42,934 nt of DNA from JASLDZ01 sp964242625 (GCA_964242625.1 CAXTAO010000026.1:1-42934), one strand, 5' to 3'; positions 8,778 to 18,473 are shown, counted from the stretch's first letter. Numbers and translations: made by a program. The notes: a model not told the origin generated them from the letters alone.

Positions 8778-9851
8778 CTACGCCCCCGCCCGCTCCGCGA
8801 AGCTCCACGCCGCGTTCGCCAGCATGGGCGCGCGGGCGGCCATGGCGGCGGCCTCGGGGCTGGCGGCGGTGCCCTCGCGCACGCGGCCGCCGATGCCGGC
8901 CACGATCCCCGCGAGGCGGAACAGGTTGTAGCTGAAGTACCAGTCCAGTCGCGGCAGCCCCTCGGGCCGGCCGGTCAGCGCGCAGTAGCGGGCGACCACC
9001 TCCTCCATGGCGGGCACGCCCAGCGCCGCCAGGTCGAGCCCCGCCAGCCCGCGCCCTTCCGCGGCGGGCATGACCCACTGCATCAGGTAGTAGGAGAAGT
9101 CGGCCAGGGGGTCGCCCAGCGTCGACAGCTCCCAGTCCAGCACCGCCTGTATGGCGGGCTCGCTCGGGTGCAGCACCATGTTGTCGAGCCGGAAGTCGCC
9201 GTGGACGACCGCGGTGCGCGCGTCGGCGTCCGGGACTGTGCGCGGCAGCCACTCCATGAGCCGCTCGAGCGCGGGGATGGGCTCGCCGCCCGAGGCGCGG
9301 ATCTGCTTCGACCAGCGGTCGACCTGCCGCGCGAAGTAGTTGCCGGGCCGGCCGTAGCCCTCCAGCCCCACCGCCGCGGGATCGATCCCGTGCAGCCGCG
9401 CCAGCGCCTCCACCTGCGCCGCGTAGACCGCGCGGCGGCGCGCGGGCGTCTCGCCGGGAAGTGCTAGGTCCCACAGTATGCGCCCCTCGACCCGCTCCAT
9501 CACGTAGAAGACCGCGCCGATGACGCCCGGGTCTTCGCAGAGCGCGTAGGGACGCGCGACGGGGAAGCCCGTGGGGTGCAGGGCCGAGATCAGCCGGAAC
9601 TCGCGGTCCACGGCGTGGGCCGAGGGCAGGAGCGGGCCGAAGGGCTTGCGCCGGAGCACATAGGCGCGATCCGGCGTCGTGAGCTCGTAGGTCGGGTTGG
9701 ACTGGCCGCCGCGGAACTGCTGAACGGCGAGGGGGCCGGCGAAGCCCTCCACTTGGGCGGCCATCCAGGCGGAGAGCCGCGTTTCGTCCAGCCGGTCGCG
9801 CTCGTCGGGCTCGCGCACGCCGGTGAACCGCTCCTGCGCCGACTGCGCCAT
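8778..9851 (-). CDS. APH-fold phosphotransferase, ACAD10 N-domain-like
   Basis: A 357-residue kinase-fold protein. It contains GGQSNPTYEL (nucleotide loop, about 48-57), YVLRRKP with the ATP-binding lysine (about 64-70), the catalytic HGDFRLDN (217-224, Asp219) and the metal-binding LDWELST (238-244). This subgroup resembles the phosphotransferase domain of ACAD10/ACAD11, proposed to phosphorylate 4-hydroxyacyl-CoA for beta-oxidation, rather than antibiotic phosphotransferases. A matching acyl-CoA dehydrogenase is encoded at 19894-21150 on the same strand, about 10 kb away. The ATG at 9851 was chosen because MAQSAQ precedes the conserved domain; the frame stays open further upstream without family similarity. 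The substrate is not proven by sequence. Confidence 0.87.
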   Translation of the reverse strand: MAQSAQERFTGVREPDERDRLDETRLSAWMAAQVEGFAGPLAVQQFRGGQSNPTYELTTPDRAYVLRRKPFGPLLPSAHAVDREFRLISALHPTGFPVARPYALCEDPGVIGAVFYVMERVEGRILWDLALPGETPARRRAVYAAQVEALARLHGIDPAAVGLEGYGRPGNYFARQVDRWSKQIRASGGEPIPALERLMEWLPRTVPDADARTAVVHGDFRLDNMVLHPSEPAIQAVLDWELSTLGDPLADFSYYLMQWVMPAAEGRGLAGLDLAALGVPAMEEVVARYCALTGRPEGLPRLDWYFSYNLFRLAGIVAGIGGRVREGTAASPEAAAMAARAPMLANAAWSFAERAGA

Positions 9852-9916
9852 CCGCCTGCCGTCTCCGTGCTCGTCGGCCGAGCCTAGACCGGCGGGCGCC
9901 ACCATGTGAACGGCGT

Positions 9917-11188
9917 TCAGCCGCGCAGCGCACGCCAGGCGATGTCGCGCCGGTGGAAACCGGCCGCGAAGCGGATCGCGTCCACGGCGGCGTAGGCGCG
10001 GTCTCGCGCCTCGCGCACGGTGGGCGCCCGGGCGCAGACATTCAGCACCCGCCCGCCCGACGAGACCAGCCGGCCCTCGCCGTCGCGCGCCGCGCCGCCG
10101 TGGAACACCGCGACGTCCGGTCCGAAGTCGGCGTCGGCCCCCACGATCTCGCCGCCGGTCTCGGGGGCGTCGGGATAGCCCCGGGCGGCCATGACGACGC
10201 ACACCACCGCCTCGTCGCGCCACGCGGGCGGCGGCAGCGCAGCCAGCGCGCCGGTCGCGGCGGCGTGGAGGTAGGGCAGGAGGTCGCTCTCCAGCCGCAG
10301 CATGAGCACCTGGCACTCGGGGTCGCCGAAGCGCGCGTTGAACTCGACGAGGCGCAGGGCGCCGTCGTCCCCCACCATCAGCCCCGCGTAGAGCACGCCG
10401 CGGTAGGGCGCACCCTCCGCCGCCATGCCGGCGACGGTGGGCAGCACGATCTCGTCGAGGGTGCGACGCTCCACGGCGGGCGTCAGCACGGGGGCGGGAG
10501 CGTAGGCACCCATGCCGCCGGTGTTGGGGCCGGTGTCGCCCTCACCCGCGCGCTTGTGGTCCTGCGCGCCCCCGAAGGGGACGGCCGTCGCGCCGTCGCA
10601 CAGGGCGAAGAACGAGGCCTCCTCGCCTTTCATGAACTCTTCGATCACCACGGAGGCGCCGTCGCCGAAGCGGCCGCCCAGCATGTCGTCGATCGCCGCC
10701 TCCGCCTCCGCCCGGTCGGCGGCGATCACCACGCCCTTGCCCGCCGCCAGCCCGTCCGCCTTGATGACGAAGGGCGGCTGGAAGCGGTCCAGCGCCGCGT
10801 GGGCCGCCGCCGCCGAGCGCGCCTCGGTCCAGGCAGCGGTCGGCAGGGCGTGGCGGTCGGCGAACGCCTTGGTGAAACCCTTGGAGCTCTCCAGCCGGGC
10901 GGCGGCGGCGCTGGGGCCGAAGCAGGCGATCCCCGTCTCGGCGAGCCGGTCGGCGAGGCCCGCGGCCAGCGGCGCTTCCGGCCCCACCACCACGAGGTCG
11001 GCGGCGATCTCGCGGGCCAGGGCGACGAGCCCCTGCACGTCGGTGGCGGACGTCGCACGCGTCTCGCATACCGCCGCGATCCCGGACGAGCCGGGCGCGC
11101 AGACGAGGCGGGTGAGCCGCGGGGAGCGCGCGAGCTTCCACACCAGCGCGTGCTCGCGCCCACCCGCACCGACCAGAAGGACGTTCAT
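9917..11188 (-). CDS. purD: Phosphoribosylamine-glycine ligase (GARS)
   Basis: PurD joins 5-phosphoribosylamine and glycine using ATP, the second step of de novo purine synthesis. The 423-residue length is typical. The start MNVLLVGAGGREHAL is diagnostic. The ATP-grasp core includes GPEAPLAAGL, ESSKGFTKAF, IKADGLAAGKGV, EEFMKGEEASFFALCDG, PNTGGMGAYAP and the metal-binding VEFNARFGDPECQ. The ATG at 11188 begins exactly at the conserved N-terminus, although the frame is open further upstream. The small membrane-protein gene at 11294 is divergent, with about 105 bp between the starts. AMP nucleosidase nearby also acts on purines, but on the opposite (degradative) side. Confidence 0.97.
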   Translation of the reverse strand: MNVLLVGAGGREHALVWKLARSPRLTRLVCAPGSSGIAAVCETRATSATDVQGLVALAREIAADLVVVGPEAPLAAGLADRLAETGIACFGPSAAAARLESSKGFTKAFADRHALPTAAWTEARSAAAAHAALDRFQPPFVIKADGLAAGKGVVIAADRAEAEAAIDDMLGGRFGDGASVVIEEFMKGEEASFFALCDGATAVPFGGAQDHKRAGEGDTGPNTGGMGAYAPAPVLTPAVERRTLDEIVLPTVAGMAAEGAPYRGVLYAGLMVGDDGALRLVEFNARFGDPECQVLMLRLESDLLPYLHAAATGALAALPPPAWRDEAVVCVVMAARGYPDAPETGGEIVGADADFGPDVAVFHGGAARDGEGRLVSSGGRVLNVCARAPTVREARDRAYAAVDAIRFAAGFHRRDIAWRALRG

Positions 11189-11293
11189 GCTCCGCGCCTT
11201 CCCGTGCGCCGCGCCGCCGGTCAAGCCGCCTGCGGAACGATCCGGCGGCGCGGGAGCTTCAAAAGCCGCACCGGACGGAGAGGGAAGAGGGCC

Positions 11294-11797
11294 ATGCGCA
11301 GCGCCACCGCGGGAGCCCTGGGCGGCCTGATCGCCGGCGCCGTGACCTCCGGCGTCATGTTGATCGGGCGCGACGCGGGCTGGCTCCGCCCCACCCTCTC
11401 CCACAACACCCAGGACTGGCTGGACGAGCGCTTCGGCGCCCGGGCGCGCTTCGGCGAGGACGGGACCGAGTTGATCGAGCAGGCGGGCCACTACGCCGCG
11501 AGCCTCGGCTTCGGCGCGGCCTACGGCGCCTTCCGCCCGTACGTGCCCGTTCCCGGCGCCATCTCGGGCGCCCTGTTCGGCGCGGCGCTCTATGCCTTCG
11601 GGGTGGCGGGCGTCTTGCCGGAACTCGGCGTGACCAAGGGCGAGCCGAACGAAGAGCCGGGCGTCTCGACCGAGCGCTTCCTCACCCACCTGTTCTACGG
11701 CGCGGTGATGGGGCTCGTCGCCGACGGGCTAAACGACCGCGGCGTGAAGATCCGCCGGAGGGTGGAGCGCATCCGCCCCGACGACAGCGAGGACTAG
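11294..11797 (+). CDS. Small membrane protein, possibly YagU/DUF1440-like
   Basis: A 167-residue protein with Gly/Ala-rich membrane segments near 5-24 (GALGGLIAGAVTSGVMLIG), 70-85, 89-112 (PGAISGALFGAALYAFGV) and 135-150 (LFYGAVMGLVADGL). It ends in a charged tail (RRRVERIRPDDSED). The glycine-rich pattern with a conserved-looking STERFLTHLFYGAVMG recalls DUF1440/YagU inner-membrane proteins, but I hold that only loosely. The ATG at 11294 is preceded by a purine-rich ggagagggaagagg ribosome site, whereas the much longer open frame upstream is antisense to purD. It converges on AMP nucleosidase with three bases between the stops. Confidence 0.82.
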   Translation: MRSATAGALGGLIAGAVTSGVMLIGRDAGWLRPTLSHNTQDWLDERFGARARFGEDGTELIEQAGHYAASLGFGAAYGAFRPYVPVPGAISGALFGAALYAFGVAGVLPELGVTKGEPNEEPGVSTERFLTHLFYGAVMGLVADGLNDRGVKIRRRVERIRPDDSED

Positions 11798-11800
11798 CCC

Positions 11801-13258
11801 TCAGCGGAACGGCGGCTCGTCGAAGGCGCGCAGCTTGCGCGAATGCAGCCGACCGTCTTCCTCGCGCAGGCGCGCAACCGCCTCCAGCCCCATGCGCAGG
11901 TGCTCGCTGATCGCGCCCTCGTAGAAGCGGTTCGCCTGCCCCGGCAGCTTGATCTCGCCGTGCAGCGGCTTGTCGGACACGCAGAGGAGCGTGCCGTAGG
12001 GCACCCGCAGGCGGTAGCCCTGGGCGGCGACCGTCGCGGACTCCATGTCGATCGCCACCGCTCGCGACTGGGAGAACCGCAGCGCCGACGAGGTATAGCG
12101 CAGCTCCCAGTTACGGTCGTCGGTGGTGACCACCGTGCCCGTGCGCAGCCGGCCCTTCAGCGCGTCGCCATGGGCGCCCATCACCGCCTCCGCCGCGCCC
12201 TGCAGCGCCTGCTGCACCTCGGCGATGGCGGGTATCGGGATCTCGACGGGCAGGACGTCGTCCAGCACGTGGTCGTCGCGCAGATAGGCGTGGGCCAGCA
12301 CATAGTCACCGATGGTCTGTGAGGGCCGCAGGCCGCCGCAGTGGCCGATCATCAGCCAGGCGTGGGGCCGCAGCACCGCCAGGTGGTCACAGATCGTCTT
12401 GGCGTTGGAGGGGCCCACGCCGATGTTGACCAGCGTGACGCCTGCGCCCGGCTCGCGCCCGATCAGGTGGTAGGCGGGCATCTGGTGGCGTCGCCAATCG
12501 CCCCCGGACACCCGGCGTTCGACATCGGGGTCGCCCGCCTCGGCGCGCACCCCGCCGGGGGCGGACAGGGCGGCGTAGGGGCTATCCGCCCGGGCGAGCT
12601 CGCCCGCCGCCCAGCGCACGAACTCGTCGACGTAGCGGGTGTAGTTGGTGAACAGCACGAAAGGCTGCACGTCCTCCGGCGGGGTGCCGGTGTAGTGGCG
12701 CAGCCGCGCCAGGCTGAAGTCGGTGCGCGGCCCGTCGAACAGGGACAGCGGCCGCGCCGCCTCCAGCGCGGGCGACCACACGCCGTCGGCGATCTCGTCG
12801 CCAATGGCCGCCAGCCGGGCGGACGGGAACCAGCGGGCGAGCTCGACCGCCTGTGCGCCGTCGAGCTGCAGGTCGTCGGCCCCGTCCAGCACGTAGGGAT
12901 AGGGGACCTCCTGCTCGGACCTGCGGACCGACACCTCCACGCCGTAGTCGCGGATCAGGAGCCGCAGCTGCTCCTGCAGGTAGGCGCGGTAGAGCTCGGG
13001 CCGCGTCACCGTCGTGGCGTAGGTCCCGGCGCGATTGAGCCGGGCGAAGGCGCGCGAGACCCGCGGGGCGGGTCCTTCCGGGGCGTAGACCAGCCTGAGC
13101 TCAGGGTAGGCGAACGCGCCGTCGGCCCGCGCCTGCGGATCGGGCCGCTCGCCCCGCCTAAGATAGGCGGCGAGCGCGCCGCGCAGCGACGTCACCGCCT
13201 CGGCGTAGATCGCCTGCAGCGCGTCCACGGCGGCGGCGGGGTCGGTGTGACGGGTCAT
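11801..13258 (-). CDS. amn: AMP nucleosidase
   Basis: AMP nucleosidase splits AMP into adenine and ribose-5-phosphate and so sets the AMP pool. The 485 residues match the E. coli enzyme (484). An N-terminal regulatory domain (about 1-180) precedes the nucleoside phosphorylase-type catalytic domain (about 270-470). The latter has TLVNIGVGPSNAKTICDHLA, WLMIGHCGGLRPSQTIGDYV, and AVAIDMESATVAAQGYR with the purine-site DMESAT; VPYGTLLCVSDKPLHGEIK is also typical. The ATG at 13258 matches the family N-terminal length. The glucokinase-like gene ends 43 bp upstream on the same strand, so the two may be co-transcribed. Confidence 0.96.
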   Translation of the reverse strand: MTRHTDPAAAVDALQAIYAEAVTSLRGALAAYLRRGERPDPQARADGAFAYPELRLVYAPEGPAPRVSRAFARLNRAGTYATTVTRPELYRAYLQEQLRLLIRDYGVEVSVRRSEQEVPYPYVLDGADDLQLDGAQAVELARWFPSARLAAIGDEIADGVWSPALEAARPLSLFDGPRTDFSLARLRHYTGTPPEDVQPFVLFTNYTRYVDEFVRWAAGELARADSPYAALSAPGGVRAEAGDPDVERRVSGGDWRRHQMPAYHLIGREPGAGVTLVNIGVGPSNAKTICDHLAVLRPHAWLMIGHCGGLRPSQTIGDYVLAHAYLRDDHVLDDVLPVEIPIPAIAEVQQALQGAAEAVMGAHGDALKGRLRTGTVVTTDDRNWELRYTSSALRFSQSRAVAIDMESATVAAQGYRLRVPYGTLLCVSDKPLHGEIKLPGQANRFYEGAISEHLRMGLEAVARLREEDGRLHSRKLRAFDEPPFR

Positions 13259-13301
13259 GGCCCGTCGGTTTAGCCGCCCGGCGCGACGCCCGCGAGACGG
13301 C

Positions 13302-14294
13302 TCAGCAGTCGAGCATCATCACCGGCGCATCGGCCGCCAGCCCGTCGCTGGCGCTGAAGAGCGTGGACAGGCCGAGGAGCGTCGGCGCTCCGGCTCGCAT
13401 CAGGTGCACGGGCACGCCGTCGAGGTAGGGCCGCATGCGCCCCGCGTCGGCGAAGGCGGCGCGGAACGCCGGCCGGTCCAGCAGGTCCTCGGTGGCGAGG
13501 AGCCAGGCCGAGTTGAGTCGGACGCCGCCGCGCGCGCCGAGCATCAGGACCGCGTCGCGCGCAAAGGCCCCGAGCCAGGCGCTGAACAGGCTGAACGTTT
13601 CGAGCGCGTGGCCGTCGCCCGCGCGGGCCGCCTGCGCCACGGCTTCGGGCGTGCAATCGTCCTGCGGCGCGCCGTGCATGTCGCGCACCGCCGCGTGCAG
13701 GAGCGAGACGCCGGTGCGCGAGAGCACGTCCTCGGCGGTCACCCGGCCCTGCCGGGTGGTGAGCGCCTCCAGCACCTCGGCCTGGCGGGAGCTCGCCGCG
13801 GCCAGCGCGACATGGCCGCCCTCGCTGGTCAGCGGCCTCCAGCTGTCACGCGGACCGGGGAGGAGCCCCGCCATCCCCAGGCCTTCGCCCGGCCCGATGA
13901 TGACGAGCTCGGCCCTGCGGGCCCTTTCGCCGGGCACCACCGCATCGAGCACTGTGTCGGGGAGCCGCGTGCAGGCCAGCGCACACGCTGCGAAATCATT
14001 GACGAGGTGGACGCGTTCGACGCCGATCATGTCGCGGAGCATGCGTCGGTCCAGCCGCCAGCCGCCCCGGCTCATCACGATCGCGTCGTCCACCAGCGGC
14101 CCGGCGGCCGCCACAGCCGCGCCGACGAGGCGTCCCCGCGCTCGCAATCCGAGCGCCCGCACCTGCCGGGCGAAGCTGTTGACCGATCCGCAGGACGCGA
14201 CCTCAGTCCGTTCCGGCTCCTCCCCAGGCTGCGCCGTGGCGAGGCGCACGGTCACGCCGTCAAGCTCGGCCAGGAGAACGTAGGCCTCTCCCAT
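13302..14294 (-). CDS. Glucokinase-family protein with degenerate ATP site
   Basis: A 330-residue protein that aligns along its length with bacterial glucokinases (PF02685, E. coli Glk). The sugar site looks preserved: LVNDFAA with Asp100 (same position as the E. coli catalytic base), SEGGHVALA (Glu158-His161) and TAEDVLSR near 200. The nucleotide site does not. The first phosphate loop, normally GDxGGTNxRLA, reads AELDGVTVRLA; GxGTGLG reads GPGEGLG; and the late FxAGGI reads VRLNSAWLL, losing both glycines. It may be a non-catalytic sugar-binding or regulatory homologue, or use a different donor. The ATG has GGGGGAAG about 5 bp upstream. It lies 43 bp before amn. Confidence 0.78.
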   Translation of the reverse strand: MGEAYVLLAELDGVTVRLATAQPGEEPERTEVASCGSVNSFARQVRALGLRARGRLVGAAVAAAGPLVDDAIVMSRGGWRLDRRMLRDMIGVERVHLVNDFAACALACTRLPDTVLDAVVPGERARRAELVIIGPGEGLGMAGLLPGPRDSWRPLTSEGGHVALAAASSRQAEVLEALTTRQGRVTAEDVLSRTGVSLLHAAVRDMHGAPQDDCTPEAVAQAARAGDGHALETFSLFSAWLGAFARDAVLMLGARGGVRLNSAWLLATEDLLDRPAFRAAFADAGRMRPYLDGVPVHLMRAGAPTLLGLSTLFSASDGLAADAPVMMLDC

Positions 14295-14384
14295 TCCGCT
14301 TCCCCCTATCGCCCGTTTGGGGCTTCATTGGGAGGCGAGGCTAATGGAAGAGACTTACCGGCCCCTTTCCGACGACGGGGATCG

Positions 14385-14600
14385 TCAGCCCTTCTTGAGC
14401 TCCTCGGGCTTGTGGATCGCTTCCTTGCCCGACTTATCGCTTTTCACCTTGAACTCGGGATGGTCCTTGCTGGCCTTGGCGGTGTGGCCCTTCACGTGCT
14501 CGGTCGAGGTGACCTTCTTCTCGACGACACCATGCGTCTCACCTTGCGGCGTACCCCATTTGACCTTGTCGCCCGCCTTGAGGCTTTTCGCGTCCGCCAT
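14385..14600 (-). CDS. DUF2945 / HVA1 Tudor-like small protein
   Basis: A 71-residue, lysine-rich protein. LKAGDKVKWGTPQGETHGVVEKKVTS matches the small beta-barrel domain named DUF2945 or hypervirulence-associated protein TUDOR domain: the family shows GDxVxWxxxxGxxxGxVxxK near the start and a PxYxVxSDxSGKxAxHK tail, here PEFKVKSDKSGKEAIHKPEEL. The function is unknown; Tudor-like folds often bind proteins or nucleic acids. It lies 60 bp downstream of nrdB on the same strand. Its Shine-Dalgarno (aggag, 9 bp before the ATG) sits inside a 10-bp GC stem described separately. It is smaller and more lysine-rich than its neighbours, but its codon use looks ordinary. Confidence 0.86.
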   Translation of the reverse strand: MADAKSLKAGDKVKWGTPQGETHGVVEKKVTSTEHVKGHTAKASKDHPEFKVKSDKSGKEAIHKPEELKKG

Positions 14601-14602
14601 GG

Positions 14603-14643
14603 CCGCCGCTCCTATCGTTGATGCAGGGACAACGGAGCGGCGG
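14603..14643 (-). promoter_or_regulatory. Leader hairpin that would sequester the DUF2945 ribosome site
   Basis: Read on the minus strand, ccgccgctcc (14643-14634) is the perfect complement of ggagcggcgg (14612-14603), with a 21-nt loop between. The downstream arm contains the GGAG Shine-Dalgarno, and the ATG at 14600 follows two bases after the stem. A GC-rich 10-bp stem at this place would block ribosome entry. It could also act as an inefficient terminator for nrdB, but it lacks a U-run. The pairing is seen directly; the control role is inferred. Confidence 0.5.
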
Positions 14644-14660
14644 TCGCGGCCGTTCCGACG

Positions 14661-15698
14661 TCAGGCGTTGGCCACGGCGCCCCGACGGGCGAGCAGCTGG
14701 TCGAAGTTGGCCCACACGCCTTCGCCGCCCTCCCACCGTCCGACGGTCGCGCCCTTGGAGTATTCGGTGGAGCGCGCCTCGAAGAAGTTGGCGTGCTCCA
14801 CGCCAGACAAGAGGCTCTGCAGCCAGGGCAGGGGATTCTCCTTCACGCCGTAGAGCTCTGGCAGCTCTAGTTGGCGGAGCCGCCAGTCGGCGATGAAGCG
14901 GATATACTGCTTGATGTCGTGCGGCGTCATGCCCTGCACCTCGCCCGCCTCGAAAGCGAGGTCGATGAACTTGTCCTCGAGCTTCACCACCGTGCGGCAG
15001 TTCTCCACGATATCGGACGCGACGCTCTGGGTGACCGCGCCCGTTTCCTTGTTGAAGGCGTGGTAGAGCTTGATCATGCCCTCGCAGTGCAGGCTCTCGT
15101 CGCGCACGCTCCAGCTCACGATCTGCCCCATGCCCTTCATCTTGTTGAAGCGCGGAAAGTTCAGCAGCATGGCGAACGAGGCGAACAGCTGCAGCCCTTC
15201 GGTGAAGGCGCCGAACATGGCAAGGGTGCGCGCAATGTCCGCGGTCGTCTCCACCCCGAACGTCTGCATGTAGTCATGCTTATCCTTCATCGCTTCATAT
15301 TCGAGGAAAGCTGAGAACTCGCCCTCCGGCATGCCTATGGTTTCCAGAAGCAACGCATAGGCGGCGATGTGGATGGTCTCGATGTTGGAGAACGCGCTCA
15401 ACATCATCTTCACCTCGGTCGGTTTGAAGACGCGAGCGTACCGCTCCATGTAGTTGTCGTTCACCTCGACGTCGGACTGGGTGAAGAAGCGAAAAATCTG
15501 GGTGAGCAGGTTGCGCTCGCGGTCGTTGAGCTTGGTCGCCCAGTCCTTGCAGTCCTCGCCGAGCGGCACCTCCTCGGGCATCCAGTGCACCTGCTGCTGG
15601 CGCTTCCAGAACTCGTGCGCCCACGGATAGCGGAACGGCTTGTAGGCGTGGGAGGGCGTCATCAGCCCGGGCAGGGCGGCGGGGGAGTCGAACGCCAT
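14661..15698 (-). CDS. nrdB: Ribonucleotide reductase class Ia beta subunit
   Basis: NrdB houses the diiron-tyrosyl radical that drives ribonucleotide reduction by NrdA (not in this window). From the ATG at 15698 it has 345 residues. All expected ligands are visible: Asp76 (TQSDVEV), Glu107 and His110 (NIETIHIAAY), the radical Tyr114, Glu167 (FTEGLQLF), Glu201 and His204 (RDESLHCEG). Their spacing matches E. coli R2 (84/115/118/122/204/238/241). The C-terminal region VEHANFFEARSTEYSKGA is typical of alphaproteobacterial NrdB. A GTG at 15740 would add 14 residues (MTASSAN...); I prefer 15698 because related proteins start MAFD-x-P, with gaaggg about 9 bp upstream. Confidence 0.96.
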   Translation of the reverse strand: MAFDSPAALPGLMTPSHAYKPFRYPWAHEFWKRQQQVHWMPEEVPLGEDCKDWATKLNDRERNLLTQIFRFFTQSDVEVNDNYMERYARVFKPTEVKMMLSAFSNIETIHIAAYALLLETIGMPEGEFSAFLEYEAMKDKHDYMQTFGVETTADIARTLAMFGAFTEGLQLFASFAMLLNFPRFNKMKGMGQIVSWSVRDESLHCEGMIKLYHAFNKETGAVTQSVASDIVENCRTVVKLEDKFIDLAFEAGEVQGMTPHDIKQYIRFIADWRLRQLELPELYGVKENPLPWLQSLLSGVEHANFFEARSTEYSKGATVGRWEGGEGVWANFDQLLARRGAVANA

Positions 15699-15795
15699 AG
15701 GAGCTGGCCCTTCGCGGGGGTTGGCAGATGAGGCGGTCACCCTACGCCCGCACCTTCATACATGCAGCGTTAAAATCGCCGCAGACCGCTAGATG

Positions 15796-15818
15796 TTGTG
15801 CACAGGGGCTGTGGACGG
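15796..15818. promoter_or_regulatory. Two DnaA-box-like nonamers upstream of nrdB
   Basis: TTGTGCACA (15796-15804, + strand) matches 7 of 9 bases of the DnaA box TTATCCACA. The complement of TGTGGACGG (15810-15818), CCGTCCACA, matches the last six. They lie about 100 bp upstream of nrdB in the 263-bp divergent gap shared with the PEP-CTERM gene. Established knowledge: E. coli nrdAB has paired DnaA boxes, and DnaA controls nucleotide-synthesis genes in Caulobacter. Both copies are imperfect, so this is only a candidate. Confidence 0.25.
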
Positions 15819-15961
15819 ACGGGCGCGCCTGCGCGGCGAGCTTCGCCGACGCGGGATCGAGCGCGCCGTCGCGCCTCCACCTTGCGAGCTCGCCGAGGAT
15901 TGACATCGGCCGTCCCGCACCGCCGGATGCCCTCATCTGTTAACCAAGTTGGGAGTGGGGC

Positions 15962-16693
15962 ATGACGGGCTTGAAGGCGTGGGGCGTCGCGGCAGCGGCG
16001 ATGGTGATGGCCGGGTCGGCGCAGGCCGCGCCCACCATCACCGATGGGAGCTTCGAGGACATCGCGACGGCGAAGAACGCCATCACTAACATCACCGGTC
16101 AGGCGGTGGGCGGCTGGAGCGGGGACGGGCTCCCGGATGTTCGGGAGTCGATCTACAATGGCAACGTTCAGGCCGGCTGCTGCGACTTCACGGGGACGAC
16201 CCCGTTCGGCAGTCAGTTCCTCGTTCTCGGCAACATCGCTCACCGTAGCTTCCACTCGATCGAGTCGCAGACGGTGACGGGCTTCGAAGCAGGCAAGAGC
16301 TATGCGGTCAGCCTCTACTTCGCCGTGTTGAACCGCACCTCGGGCACCGATTTCGGGGCGTCCCTGCCGTCGGGCATCGGCATCTTCGTCAGCAACGGGA
16401 CGGACGGCGCGGGCGATCTCCTGGCAGACGCCAGCTTCACCTCCGACGTTTACGGCCCCTACAACTTCGACGGCATCCCGTTCCAGGAGGTGACCGTGCG
16501 GTTCACCGCCGAGTCGGACGCGGCGACGCTGTCGATCAACAACCAGAGCTACCATTCGGACGTCGCCATCGACAACGTGTCGCTGGCGGAGGTGGCCGCC
16601 GCGCCCGAGCCCTCGACCTGGGCGCTTCTGACGCTCGGCGTCGGCCTGGCGGGCTTCGCCCTGCGTCGCCGGCGCGCCCTGGCGACCGCCTAG
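15962..16693 (+). CDS. PEPxxWA-CTERM exosortase-sorted surface protein
   Basis: A 243-residue exported protein. The signal peptide (about 1-22, ending AGSAQA) precedes a beta-rich body beginning APTITDGSFED, a galactose-binding-like opening common in these proteins. The C-terminus carries the sorting signal PEPSTWA (215-221), then a hydrophobic helix (about 221-234, LLTLGVGLAGFAL) and the basic stop RRRR. Such tails are cut by exosortases linked to exopolysaccharide export; no exosortase or polysaccharide gene is in this window. A CC pair (about 73-74) and several Asn/Ser-rich stretches are notable. The ATG has ttgggag about 6 bp upstream and a perfect TTGACA at 15900-15905 with a poor -10. 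A bidirectional terminator separates it from groEL. Confidence 0.88.
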   Translation: MTGLKAWGVAAAAMVMAGSAQAAPTITDGSFEDIATAKNAITNITGQAVGGWSGDGLPDVRESIYNGNVQAGCCDFTGTTPFGSQFLVLGNIAHRSFHSIESQTVTGFEAGKSYAVSLYFAVLNRTSGTDFGASLPSGIGIFVSNGTDGAGDLLADASFTSDVYGPYNFDGIPFQEVTVRFTAESDAATLSINNQSYHSDVAIDNVSLAEVAAAPEPSTWALLTLGVGLAGFALRRRRALATA

Positions 16694-16704
16694 AGCGCAA
16701 ACGA

Positions 16705-16734
16705 AGACCCCCGGCGGTCGCCCGCCGGGGGTCT
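16705..16734. terminator. Bidirectional terminator between PEP-CTERM gene and groEL
   Basis: agacccccggcgg (16705-16717) pairs perfectly with 16722-16734 around a 4-nt loop (tcgc). The 13-bp GC stem lies between two convergent genes (stop at 16693; groEL stop at 16767). The tails are only modestly U-rich on either strand, but position and stem strength fit a shared terminator. Confidence 0.8.
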
Positions 16735-16766
16735 CTAGCTTCAGCCGATGCGGCCGAGCGTCGGAC

Positions 16767-18413
<1,647 letters not shown>

Positions 18414-18473
18414 GTGAGGCTCCTAAAGAAGGTTGTCGGGAGAAAGCGTCGGGCGATCGGGCGAGCTAGACGC

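Noticed and set aside
9953..11293. Open + frame upstream of the small membrane protein, antisense to purD
   Set aside because: purD on the minus strand is unmistakable; the + frame has no domain until the ATG at 11294, which has its own ribosome site.
15770..16555. Minus-strand frame opposite the PEP-CTERM gene
   Set aside because: The + strand product has a signal peptide and a complete sorting tail; the antisense product has no recognisable feature.
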